DNA of 64,000 nt from Craspedostauros australis (lineage: Eukaryota; Bacillariophyta; Bacillariophyceae; Mastogloiales; Achnanthaceae), in contig JAMXDE010000027.1 of the NCBI GenBank assembly GCA_026770025.1, forward strand, positions 186,001 through 250,000, in the 5' to 3' direction. Positions within the stretch are counted from its first letter, which is position 1; the number at the start of each line of letters is the position of its first letter. Below the pieces are notes generated by a model that was not told where the DNA came from, did not search any database, and saw only the letters and a program-made list of their open reading frames with translations. Made by a program: the position numbers and the translations under genes. Of the stretch, positions 9,701 to 19,800 are shown piece by piece.

Positions 9701-12359
9701 ACAGAAGTCCGTCACATGGGCAGCACGCATCAGGGCATCCCGCATCACCCGCCAGGACACTGAGATAGCTGTGAAAGCAGTGTTATGGCCGTCCCTACAA
9801 TACTCGTCCCCAGCGACCACGATGTCGATTGAGCAGTGGCGCAAGGTGATGAGCACGGCGCTCACGGCGGCCCTGCCAGCAATGGGAGTAACGCGCACCA
9901 TCGCAAGAGAGTATGTGTTCGGCCACGCCGACGCCATGGGAATGGGGCTGCAACAGTTGCACACGACGCAAGTGGTGTCGCACCTGGAGATGGTGAGCAA
10001 GCACTTTGAACAGGCCACGGAGACCGGGCGGCTGATGCGCACCTCTCTCCACCACATTGAGCTGTGGACGGGACTGCCGGGGCGCCTACAGCAACACGAG
10101 CCAACGTGGAAAGCCTGGACCTGCACAGGCTGGTGGCAAGACACGTTCCAATCAGCCGCCAAGCTGGGCATCCGAATGGAAGACTTGTCCTATCAAGCCT
10201 GCCTCCCTCGGTCAGGTGATGAAACCATCATGCACACGGCCATCGCTGCCGGACTCCCACGCAAAACGCTGGCCCTCGCCAACGTGGCCCGCATACACCT
10301 ACGAGCGCTGTGGCTATCAGACGTCGCCACAGCCGACGGGAAACAAATCCGGGCAAGCGTGCTGCAGCGACGGAGACTCCCACCAGGACCTGTCAGCTGG
10401 CCCAGCGTGGGCGGCATCACCAAGTCTGCGTGGGAGGCGTGGGACACCGTTCTCTCAACTCTGGTGGCACGAGATCGACCAGGCTGGCATCTGAAGACTG
10501 CCCTCGGCGAATGGCGGAAAGTCCCAAACAACAGAGTCACACAGCGGAGCGACGGGGCCATCGTGCTCCCAAACCGGCAGGCGGCACTCCCACAAGCCCA
10601 CCTGGCACCGACCCTAGTCATCGACCGGACTCCAAGCAGAACAGGCATGACCATCACGTCCAGCAGCCCCATCTGCAGCCCCTCACCGCCCACCACCATC
10701 AGACAATGGCTACGCCAGAAAGGACCGACGGCCGCGGCCATGCTCACCAACATCCAAGTCCACGGTGACATCCACGCCATTGCCGCGTCTATCACGTCCG
10801 GCGCATGCGTTGCCTGCAGTGATGCCTCCGCGAAAGACAGCAAAGGGTCGGCAGCAGTTGTGATACAAAGCAGCCTGGACGGCGGCAGTCATCAAATCGT
10901 GGCGGTGGCGGCAGTCCCGCAAGGATCGCACATGACGGACTCCAACCGTGCAGAACTGACGGGAGTGCTCATGTCCATATGGGTGATCACCTCCGTGGCA
11001 GAATGGGCGGGAACTCGAGGCAGCGCCACCATTGCCTGCGACAACAACAGAGCACTTCAGGCGGTGAACCCCTCCAGGTGGCCGGAACCTCGCAAACACG
11101 ACTTTGATCTGTGGTCCGAGGTTGTCCGACAGCTGCGACTGTCACCGGTCCAGTTCAGCCCACAAGAAGTCCGAGGGCACGCTGACGATTCAGGCGCACC
11201 TATCACCGCGTGGGAAGCCATGAATGTCCTAGCAGATGACCACGCCGGCCAACAGTGGAGGCGACTCTACGCTGACCAACAACAACCCACTGCCCTGACG
11301 TTACCCACGAGCGGTTGGGCCTTCCATGCCGCGACCGGCGTCATCACAGACCTCCACTACTGGACGGTGGCGACGCTCATAGGGGGTGGAGGCGTCAAGC
11401 GCAAATGGTGCGACAGATGGGGCTCTGCCAGCCCAGCAGAAGTCGACTGGGAGCCAATGAAGACAGTCTCTCGACGATGGACCGGCGGAAAGCGCAGGGT
11501 CATCCTGAAGCTAATGACGGGCACAGGGGCTAGCGGGAAGAACATGCGCCGTCGCCAACAGGAGCAGTCCGACGCGTGCCCCCGCTGCGGCATGCCCGAA
11601 GACAACTCTCACGTCATCATGTGCCCCAGCCCCACCAGCCAGGCCATCTGGGCCAACGCCATCCTCAAAGTGCGGTCAATCGTGCGACCGCCCACCACCC
11701 CTCCCGAAGTCTCACAGCTGGTCTGCACGGCCATCAAGCGAATCACCACGGGAGGCCTGCCCCCATCAGGCATCAGGCAGTCACCTACCAGCTCCATACA
11801 GCTATGTCAGGCAAAGGTAGGCTGGACAGCCATGCTATGGGGAGGTTGGTCAACAGAGTGGCGAAAGACTGCACCCCCGGTAGCCCCTCACCGGCGGCGC
11901 AGGACCCCCAAGCTGCTCCGGGACTGGCAAGCCAGCGTGACAGATCTCATGTGGCACACGGCGCTGCGCCAGTGGCAAGACCGCAATGACGCTAAAGCAA
12001 CCCAAACATCTCACGATATGGTCGCCTTGCTCCAGGCGCAGCTCCAACTCCTGCGCGGCATAACCCCCAGCGCTGTACCCGCCGTGCTCCGGCCCCCTGT
12101 GGAATCACCCGCCAGCCGCCGACCAAACCCCGGCTGTCATTCCGTGGGTGCAATCCCTCCAGCAAGGCCTCAGCCTGGCAGCTCCCCCAGCTCCGCCAGT
12201 CCTCATCAACTGGATGCGCAACCAGCGGCGCCGCAACCAAGCACACCCGCCGCGAGTTGTAGCCCCGGACGCCAGCCCCGCCAACTCTCCTCCCCGCCGT
12301 TCCCCTGCAAGACGCAGATAACTCACTTCGATCCGTTCCCGCTATGTGCTCACACGTAG
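6714..12359 (+). CDS. LINE ORF2: AP endonuclease, reverse transcriptase, RNase H
   Basis: An 1881-residue polyprotein. Residues about 43-310 form an APE-type endonuclease: Asn in ATLNTG, Glu in ITEVGIN, then VIGGDVNMD, PIDGIW and the closing SWDHRMVWMD. The reverse transcriptase follows from about residue 620, with the motif A Asp in SNDAKGCYD (about 770), the motif B text GLVQGLGSAPTGW, and the catalytic box YVDD (about 884). RNase H lies at about 1362-1510 (ACSDASAKD, SNRAELTG, CDNNRAL, RGHADD). A C-terminal CX2CX7HX3C knuckle (CPRCGMPEDNSHVIMC) lies near residue 1621. A Pro/Ser-rich tail ends the protein. ATG 6714-6716 overlaps the ORF1 TGA (6715-6717) as ATGA, which suggests termination-reinitiation. 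All catalytic residues are present. Confidence 0.95.
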   Translation: MIGSHQRAQFSPNTNEPNTPGNSSSDESNLQRQHLGQTSSRKANTQVRIATLNTGSLPIDASDPKNNDLWQAIRQHQIDILMITEVGINWSKVAAESNLAHRAERHLRMTKVATAHCHTDSDSPRQWGGTAVLAHGNIAGRILAKDTDPEKCGRWATILLQGRQGIKVRVVSVYVPTKSTLTPGTVYNQQAVRAAQRQSTLNPIDLLLQDLQTQIAQWRQAGETVVIGGDVNMDVRRSKISHMLQSEELREHHTDTIQPAYATMIRNQRQTPIDGIWTTCDIQPSQLGLTPYGSWDHRMVWMDISADQLFGPIKQPTTPFRGRRLQLSQPATVRRYTQTYEKQANSLQLLHRAQTLNASIGAGPVTASQSQELERLDDDRTQAILQAERKCRKIRAGAVPFSPIVSKLRWEHQFWTLSIKRRQGHQIKGRTIDKAKKKAQVNQLTRQMTTADMHRQRNASWKAYLQEKKQADTHRRSFLADDEAEVAKDGGDASRYRAQLLQREETKATYKRIKWSLQASGADAQVSMVIDDGPGGHNNLLTAGEEVARACCKTNIDKYSQAWRAEVCQRPLRRTLGRYGTSPAAKAILLGIVPSQIRSDTNDTLLSLRQPRQASAWPASHLHISQEDHSKGWARIKESASSGPSGIHFGCWKANAAVPALAAIDAIMREIPYRTGYSLNRWQQCVDIQLRKQPGNLAVTKTRTIGLMEGDFNMNNRLLGKQARSHAEANHTLAAEQYGSWKAHTAQEVLLNMVLIDDIARVTGAHYAVCSNDAKGCYDRIAHPVFSLALQRQGVPAGPIISTLSTLQTMTHRIRTSVGTSAASYSGKQRHQYLQGLVQGLGSAPTGWLLISSAIIDSMRARGYGLSIPDPITQEEHVITGTAYVDDTNIMQSLPAATPNEQARIFQAAVDHWDGLLSATGGALEPSKSFWQLMRFKWQRTRWVYDIKTPTTSICMNSPTGDRAQLSLSGPRTASKYLGMVSRRDGRQTEHAQYLLQKSVTWAARIRASRITRQDTEIAVKAVLWPSLQYSSPATTMSIEQWRKVMSTALTAALPAMGVTRTIAREYVFGHADAMGMGLQQLHTTQVVSHLEMVSKHFEQATETGRLMRTSLHHIELWTGLPGRLQQHEPTWKAWTCTGWWQDTFQSAAKLGIRMEDLSYQACLPRSGDETIMHTAIAAGLPRKTLALANVARIHLRALWLSDVATADGKQIRASVLQRRRLPPGPVSWPSVGGITKSAWEAWDTVLSTLVARDRPGWHLKTALGEWRKVPNNRVTQRSDGAIVLPNRQAALPQAHLAPTLVIDRTPSRTGMTITSSSPICSPSPPTTIRQWLRQKGPTAAAMLTNIQVHGDIHAIAASITSGACVACSDASAKDSKGSAAVVIQSSLDGGSHQIVAVAAVPQGSHMTDSNRAELTGVLMSIWVITSVAEWAGTRGSATIACDNNRALQAVNPSRWPEPRKHDFDLWSEVVRQLRLSPVQFSPQEVRGHADDSGAPITAWEAMNVLADDHAGQQWRRLYADQQQPTALTLPTSGWAFHAATGVITDLHYWTVATLIGGGGVKRKWCDRWGSASPAEVDWEPMKTVSRRWTGGKRRVILKLMTGTGASGKNMRRRQQEQSDACPRCGMPEDNSHVIMCPSPTSQAIWANAILKVRSIVRPPTTPPEVSQLVCTAIKRITTGGLPPSGIRQSPTSSIQLCQAKVGWTAMLWGGWSTEWRKTAPPVAPHRRRRTPKLLRDWQASVTDLMWHTALRQWQDRNDAKATQTSHDMVALLQAQLQLLRGITPSAVPAVLRPPVESPASRRPNPGCHSVGAIPPARPQPGSSPSSASPHQLDAQPAAPQPSTPAASCSPGRQPRQLSSPPFPCKTQITHFDPFPLCAHT

Positions 12360-12430
12360 AATCAACGAGGCGGAATAAAAGCGCCCTCGGCGCATGACGT
12401 AACTGTTATAATCATTGAGGTATATATATA

Positions 12431-12446
12431 TGACACTGTGCTGTAC
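12431..12446. repeat. Target-site duplication of LINE, right copy
   Basis: The same 16 bases as at 3997-4012, directly after the TA-repeat tail of the LINE. It lies inside the reductase intron, 15 bp from the splice donor. Confidence 0.92.
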
Positions 12447-12466
12447 TGTACTGGACATGGACTTAC

Positions 12467-13288
12467 CTGGGAGACTTCCAAGAATCCAGAATTGTATCCG
12501 CAGACAATGTGACGACCAGTCACTCCCTCCTTGAAGGCTGCCACGATGTGAGCCTGAGCAACTTCACAAACATCGACGAATCCCATGCCAAAGTTGGGTA
12601 CGCCGGACGAAAATGTGCCATCTCCGAGCGACCTGATCATCCCAACCGATTCGCTGCCGGCATGGTACTTCAATCCTGGACCCAGAATGTAGCTGGGGTT
12701 GATGGTGGCCATGGTCCATTGGTTCTGAGAACCAGCGATTTGCCAGGCGGCCATCTCGGCCATGGTCTTGCTGAATCCGTACGGCTGGTAGTCCAGGCTG
12801 TGGCCCATGTTGATGACATCTTCTGTGAGCACGCCGCCAGGTGCCTTGAGCGTGTCGCACGCATCGCCGAAGATGGCCGCGCACGAACTGGTGACGATGA
12901 CACGTTTCACGGTTGGGGTCTTGGTGGCGGAATTGAGCACATTTTTCGTGCCCTCCATGGCTGGCTGCACCATGTCCTTGTATGGGTCTTCGACCTCAGA
13001 CGTAATCGGAGATGCAGTGTGAAACACGACAGAGCATCCCTGCATGCCATCCATGTACAAACCTTCCTGCATCAAATCATCAGGGAAGAACTTGATGGAC
13101 CCTGGAGAGTTGTCAGCAGCGTCGATGAGATGCTTGAGACGATCGGTCTTGGAGGGATCACGGACGGCCCCATGGACGGTAACACCGAGGCCAAGAAGTT
13201 GCTCGATGAGCACACCGGCGACGTATCCCGACGCGCCGGTCACCAAGACCGGGGATGTGGTGACGGCATTCCAACTTTGAGCAAGCAT
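12467..13288 (-). CDS. NAD-dependent reductase/epimerase (extended SDR), exon 1
   Basis: Exon 1 encodes 274 residues and ends in phase 0 at CAG/GTAAGT. The N-terminus has the Rossmann nucleotide loop VTGASGYVAG (TGxxGxxxG, about residues 17-26). An Arg after the second strand (VRDPSKTDRL) suggests NADP(H). 'VVFHTASP' and 'AMEGTKNVL' are family hallmarks, the catalytic Ser lies in VTSSCAAIF, and the Tyr/Lys pair is YGFSKTMAE (Y-x3-K). 'TINPSYILGPGL' and 'GFVDVCEVAQAHIVA' are typical of dihydroflavonol-4-reductase, cinnamoyl-CoA reductase and methylglyoxal reductase relatives. The enzyme probably reduces a carbonyl or acyl-CoA; the substrate is unknown. Exon 2 lies at 3525-3896 beyond a LINE-expanded intron, and a copia element sits about 305 bp upstream of the ATG, so expression may be disturbed. 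Confidence 0.92.
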
Positions 13289-13588
13289 GATTGTTGTTGG
13301 ATGGACGGAGTTTCAGTGTTTTGTGTGTTTTGTTGGTGGGTTTTCCAATTTGTGAGGAAAGAGAGTTGGCGACAGAATGATGCGAGTATGGGTGCGAAGC
13401 AGCGCAGAGCAATGGAAACGGGATGATGTATTAAGACGGATGTTTGCGCTTTCCTTTAATCCTTCCGCGTTGTTTCCATGATGCTGGCATGTTGCATTTT
13501 GCATTTTGCATGTTGTGGTTTGGATCCATGGGCATCACCAAGTTGTTTGGTTTGGCGCATCTCCCTCGCCACCATCTGCTACCATGAT
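13289..13588 (-). promoter_or_regulatory. Remaining upstream region of the reductase gene
   Basis: Only about 300 bp separate the reductase ATG from the target duplication of the copia element, so the native promoter is confined to this stretch or has been displaced. It contains a short TGCATTTTGCATTTTGCATG repeat (about 13492-13511). No other gene is seen. Confidence 0.35.
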
Positions 13589-13593
13589 GTACC
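13589..13593. repeat. Target-site duplication of copia element, left copy
   Basis: GTACC directly outside the left LTR, repeated at 25057-25061 directly outside the right LTR. Five base pairs is the normal size for Ty1/copia integration. Confidence 0.85.
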
Positions 13594-13819
13594 TAACGGA
13601 ATGTGGTGATACAGATGATGATGTTGATGGTGTAACCTAATTGGGATTATGAGCTTTTCTGCTGTTGCTCTTGTCTTTGTTGATGTTCTTGTTGATGACA
13701 GCGGCTGACCCGTTCTCATCGGTCATCCTCTGTGTTGCTTGTGCTCTCGCGCTTTCTGTGCTCAGCGTGACATCTTCGACCTGTTTGATTCGATGTCCAT
13801 TTTCGCTCACGCTCCAATA
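13594..13819 (-). repeat. 3' LTR of copia element
   Basis: 226 bp beginning TATTGGAG and ending CCGTTA on the minus strand. It matches 24831-25056 with no difference that I can see. The last 61 codons of the polyprotein lie inside it. Its outer edge faces the reductase promoter. Confidence 0.92.
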
Positions 13820-16800
13820 CGCCCCTTCGAGGCATGTTTGGTGGGAACCTTCCATAGATGGCTTGATCCTGGCAAGGTTGCAATGGAGCATGCTTGTCAT
13901 GGTTTGCGTAGGGCTCTCAGCGGCACCTGGACTCGTTGTGCCATCTTCATCGTCATCTTCATCATGTGTATATGTATCCGGGGAAATGTGAGGGGGTCTT
14001 CTGAACAGGGACATACGGCGCAGCTGGATGAATGCTGTTTTCGCCACTGGTTTTGTGAGAATGTCTGCTTCATTCATGGCCGAGTCGATATGGTTGAATT
14101 GCAGTATCCCTGCTGCGATGGCTTCCCTGATTCTGTGATATGCAATACCGCAGTGTTTCTTCTTGAGAACACTGGATGGGATTGTGGTGTTCAACACAAC
14201 GGATTTGTTGTCTCCGAACATTCGCGTCGCTCCGGCCAATGGGACTCCCATCATGCGTAGCGCATTCCTCAGCTCAATGATGGTGTCCACAGCGATACGT
14301 GCAGCGACCAGTTCTGAACCGTAGGTCGAAGACTCCACTGTTCGCTGCCGTTTGCAGAAAGTTCGTATCACCATGCCGTTGATCTTGACGATTATCCCGG
14401 TGACAGATCTCCTGGTCACTAAATCGTGCGCATGATCAGCATCCACATAGACCGTCATGTGTGCAGCCTTGCCTTTCGGTGGTGGCATGGAACTTGGAAG
14501 TTCTTCAGCAGCATCAGGGTAGTACTCCTTCCATTGTTCTGACAGCTTGATGGATGGCGTTGGTAGTGTTGGAGGGTTTGGGTCACACAAAAGTCGCCCC
14601 TGTTTGTGGCACTTCAGGTATCCAAACACACGTTCCATTGCCTTCAGATGTCCCACTCGGGGAGACATGGAGAACCTTGCAAGAGCCATCACAGCATACT
14701 GAATATCGTATCGCCCAAGGGTGATAATCCAGTTTGCACAGCCAATCAACGTCCTGTACTTGCTGCTCTCGATGCCAGACAATAATGCGCTCTTGTCTGC
14801 TTCGGGATGGTAGGATTCCGCCATGGGTGTTCCCCAACGACGCAGCTTCTTTGTCAGCACTCGTTCGATGCGCGTGCAAGCTCGCTTGATGTACGTCTTG
14901 GCTGATAAGGCAGTTTTGATTCCGTGTCTCTGCCATGAGTCGTCCAACACCTCAACGTTGCCACCGAGGTAGTATTCTGGTGATCCTACGCCCTTCATGA
15001 CGTATTGCTCCTTGAGTTGATTCAGTATCGCCATTGGATTCTTACTGAACACGAGCACATCGTCGACGTAAGTAGCTATCATCTCGTAGTGGTTCTTCTT
15101 CGGTTTGATCCACAGGTCGGTATCGAAGTAGGATGGTCGGAACCCCAGCTTCCGGAATTGATCAGCAAGGTGTTCATGAAAACGTGCACTTGAGGTGCGT
15201 AATCCATACAGACCCTTGTGTATGATCAACGGAGTCCCTTCCAAGTCACCAAATTCGCGTCCAGCGGTGATGTAGCATTTCTCCTTGGTGCGTGCATAAA
15301 GAAAAGCATTGCCCACGTCACCCGCACAGACAAGTAGTCCGTTCATCTCGGCGATGATGAATGCCAACCGAATGGAGTCGATAGCGACCACTCCAGAGTA
15401 CACATCTTCGGTGCCTGGCTGTGTGTGGTTGCCGTTTGCGACAAGACGTGCTTTTCGGCGCAAGTCGAACTTGACATCGAAAATGATGTGATACGGGATG
15501 CGATGGTACTCTCGTAGATCATCGTCTGGGGTGACAGCCCGGAAGGTGCCATAGCTGTTGATCTGTCCAAGTTCCTTCCGTAGAGCTTGAAACCAGAGAT
15601 CGTTCCCGTTTTGCTTGTCCAGGAATAACGCATGCCGAACACTGTTTGGTATCTGCACACCAAACTTGAACCTCGTGCCTCTCTTGCTCGTCTTCTTCTT
15701 CGTTGCGTTTGCAGCGAGAGTGTGATGATGTTCCTTGTTTTTCGTCATCAGTGGTTTGGTCCACCTGAAGAACGGATGATGCTGCAACTGCCTGACCCTC
15801 GCGTACTTTGCGATGATGAACGGATCGTCGAGTCGCACGTCGTCAAGTCGCTGCCATGACTTGTCACCGCTTGCCCACAACACTTTCAGCTTCATGTGCT
15901 CCTGGTTGGTGCCACGGAATAGGACCTTGTGACCCAGGATTGCTGAGATTGTTTGCGACAGGTCCGTTCCATGTTGCGCGTCGTCTTGCAGGTCGCTGTC
16001 GTAGTCTGCTTGTTGCACGTAGTGGAAGTGTGCTTCGTCCTGTGTTGACATTTGGTCCGGGATGTTTCTTGGTTCGATCTCACTGCGTAAGAACCGTTGC
16101 GCATCGTCGTGCATACGCGGGCTGATTACGTCGGAGTCGGTCGCCCCTGAAGCATTCACTGGGGATGCGTGGTTGGTCATGGTGAATCCCTTGTTGCCTG
16201 CGGGCATGTCGATGAGAGTGTGCGTCGTCGAAAGCACTGCGCGTAGGGTTGCGTGGAGCATCTGCAATCCGAATGTGCGTTGCTTTGGTTTCCGCGGTCG
16301 GGTCGATCGTCTCAGTGGTGTTTCTGGTTGAGCTCCTTTCTGTTTCTTCTTCTTTGCCTTGCTCGACTGCTTCGGCACTCGGCTGGTACTGGGCGTCTTC
16401 GTGATCTCGGTAGCCGTTGGGTCCCCCCCTGAATCCTTCGAGCGTGGCAGCGCCCGGTCCGGAGGATTCGCGCTCAAGCCACGTGCAGGGCCTGCAGGGC
16501 TGGTGGCGGTTGACCGTCCAAGCACCTCACGATCGCCTGGCTGCGGACGTGGAACGGCAGCACCGGCAGTCGCCCCTTTCTTCTTGGCCACCCTCTTGAT
16601 CGGCGCAGCACGTTCCTGTTGGGCACCTTGTTCCGTCCGCGGCAATCGACGACTTGCTTTTGCCATCCGGGGCTTGTTGTCCGGTTTGCGATGATCCATG
16701 ACGGCCTTGGAGATGGGCAATCGCTGCTGACTGAACCGAAAAGGCCTGTCGGGTTCTTGTTGCGGTCGTTCGGGGTCGAGCAGCCGATGGAAATCAAGCC

Positions 16801-19800
16801 GGCGGTTCACCTTGTCAATTCGAAAAGGACGCACAACGCTGCGAGTGATCACTCTCTGCGTATCGTCGGTGAGCAAGTAATACGTCAAAGCGTCGCCAGT
16901 GGAGTGGGCCACCCCAAGCCAGTATCCAGGCTTCTCCTTTGGATCTGGGAACGACGTGTGCGGGTCGTAGTAATATACCTTCTCGTAGAACCGAAATGCT
17001 AGGAAAGCGGAGATATCGACGGTCTCACCATGTCTCATCGTTGTAGGAATCTGGTAGCGAAGAGAGACGTCTGATGTGATGTTGTGAATATCCGCGACGT
17101 ACTTTGCAGCGTGAAACCACGCTCTTGGTGGTGCTCCTGACCTGTCAAGGAGAACATGTGTATGGTATTTTAACCACTTCACTGCACGCAACTCTGCTGG
17201 ATTCTGCTGCTGATTGTCTGGTTCGGTGTTTTCAGCAGCGATGTGCAAATCACGCAGAATAGTTCGAACCTCGGCTCCTGTTTGCTCCCCTGCGTTATCC
17301 ATCCTAAAGGCCCACGGGGCACCTTCTTCTCGGATGAAATCCTTGACGGCATGGATCACTTGCTCCTTGGAACGTAACCCATAGACATTGATGACATGGG
17401 ACGAGAGCCCGAAGAAGACTTGCATGCAGGAGAAACCCTCACCGTATGACTTGGCGTTGGAGAAGGCTGTGTCAATGGCCACGACTTCACGCAACCGTGG
17501 GTGTCTCATCCAAGAGAATCTGGACTTGAGATGCCGAATCATGGGCCATCGAACAACTGCCTTGCATGATTGTGTCGTCCTTCGTATTGTTTCCTGTACA
17601 ATGCGTGCCGTGCGCCAGCCAAGGTATGGTCGAATCTTTTCGATGTCATCCACTCTGTTCTTGGCCTTCATTCGGAAGCCCACATCATGTTGGTCGTTGG
17701 CCTCTTGTTGCTTTGGATGGGGTATGTCGATGGCGGTGTCCTTGGCAAGAGTGTCCGATAGATCGTCATAGGCTGAGATGGTGGTTTGCATCTGCTTGTC
17801 AGTGGTGTTGTCCGCTGCCTTGGTGGATGCATCATGATTGGCTGGGGTTGTGTTCCATTGGGATCTGGATTCACGATTGTCATTGCTTTCCACCCAGATG
17901 CTCTCCACATTGGTCACCAACGCGTTGCCAGTGCCTTCAGCATGCTGGCTGCGATCGTTGTCGGTTTCCATCCACACGACGTCACTGTCGGACGGCTGAT
18001 CCATGTCATCCACCATCAGGGAGAGATCTCCTCCATTGCGGAAACGTCGTGATGCGAAGGCTGCATACCCCATGGAATCGAATGTGAACGCACCATTCCT
18101 TCCAACCATTGTCTCATAGGACACGTTGTCCAGAAAATGTGTGACCGGATCGGCATCGGCTGCCATTGTCATCTCTTGTTCGTTGCATTCGTAGACTCGT
18201 GTGTTATCATCTGGATAGCAGTCGTCGCTAATTCGGAGTCGGATGGCACCATTGTCCTGATTAACGAATGGCAGTGTCCCTTTATCGTCGTACTCTTCGT
18301 CTCCGTCGTCATACTCACTGAACTCCTCATCCTCATACGTCTGTCCATTGCTGTCGTCGCTCTCGCTGCAGGGGATCGTTATCTTGTTCGCCATTGACTG
18401 GGAGTCCGTAGTTGGCGGGTCCATTCCTCGTCTTATCTCGTTGCTTCCTACGGCTTGGAATGGTTGAATTGATGTTGCTTCGGTGTTGTGTCGTTGTGGG
18501 TTCCAACCGTCTGTAGCCGTGATGTTGACCACTTCCAGTATGTCTTCGTCTCCCGGTTCCGGTCTATGAAGGTCAAATGTCATCATCGCCTTCCTTATGA
18601 CGAGTGGAATCTTTCCTTCTGTTGGTATGTACACGGCTTGTGTGCCGTACCGATCTGGTGACTTGGACGCCAGGTGACGTTTGGGGATGGAATCTACGAT
18701 GCATTCTCCTTCCCTCATTTGGTACTCTGATAGGAGTGTGACGGTCCCATCTGGATTGTATGCCGCTTCATGGACTTGGATGATGACCCATCGGCCTGAC
18801 TCCAGTTTGACCTTGGCGCGTGCGCTGACAACTCGCATGCCATTTTTCTGCATAGTGGATGGGACTGCTCCCACAATGTTGTAGGTTCTGTTGGTGTCAC
18901 CTCTAATCACTTCCCACACCTTGTTGGCTCCGCCAAGGATGGCACATTGAGCTCCACTATCGCAGATGGCATAGGACTGTTTCACCTGTTGGTTTGCGTT
19001 GCAAGCAAACAGTTGTGCTGGTGAGACGATGGGGATCTCGATGGTGCTGTCGGACCTTCCTTCTGGTTGGGGGTCCCCTTCATCGATGGTGGCTCCAGCC
19101 ATGTAGGTGTACGTCCTGTCGTTGTACATGTTGCCAATGTTGACGTACGTGTCGTCATCGGAATCGTCCTCGTCATCGTCAGATGATGTTTCACTGTACG
19201 ATGCAATGGATTCTTCTTTTGAATCGGATTCGTATTCGTCGTCGCTGTTGGCGAATGTCGTCCGTGAAGCAACTCGTTGCTCTTCATTGTTGGGGTATTG
19301 CCGTGGAATGGCGGCTGCTGTGTCTTGAGCACCCTGGTAGTCTCCTTGGCGTTCCCTGGAGCGGCCTCGGCGAATGCGGCTTTTGAGGATTCGTATTGCT
19401 TTCTTCACATCCGGTGGCAGCTCGTTGAAGATACTGGACTCGATATAGGTCGGGTCCTTGTTCACCTTTCGGAGCTGTGTCTTTACTGCCAGCGACAGGG
19501 TGGTCGCATAATCCGACTGAAGCTGCATGGCTTCCGCCTGTGTTATCCCCCCCTCAAGCCGGGATCCGCTGCTGCCTGCACGGTTCGCGGTTGCCACGGT
19601 GGCTTGGTTGCCAAGGCGACGGTCTCGCGGTCGAGCCTTGCGGGCGTGGGACTTGTGGAGCACGTCCTCTGACGTCTGCGCCTCACATATCAAGTAGTTG
19701 CAGACGGCGTCGAAGTCGCCATCGTCATGCGTCTGCGCGCAGAGACGGACCAACGAGATAAACTCATTGTTGCCAGTTTGCTTGATGAGGTCGTACAAGC

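Larger units (their letters stand above)
4013..12430 (+). mobile_element. Full-length non-LTR retrotransposon (LINE) with two intact ORFs
   Basis: An 8,418-bp element between two perfect 16-bp target duplications. It has an 89-bp 5' UTR, ORF1 (871 residues), ORF2 (1881 residues: endonuclease, reverse transcriptase, RNase H, CCHC motif), a 71-bp 3' UTR and a short TA-repeat tail instead of poly(A). Both ORFs are open throughout and the 5' end is present, so insertion was recent and the copy may be functional. It lies antisense within the reductase intron. The AP-endonuclease plus RNase H layout fits the I/Tad1-like group of LINEs; the exact clade needs an RT tree. Confidence 0.93.
3897..12466 (-). 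other. Intron of the reductase gene, expanded by a LINE insertion
   Basis: On the minus strand the donor reads CAG/GTAAGT (12461-12466) and the inferred acceptor CACCAG ends at 3897. Removing the LINE and one copy of its target duplication leaves an intron of about 136 nt, a normal size here (the hydrolase intron at 36932-37215 is 284 nt). The present intron is about 8.6 kb. Confidence 0.75.
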
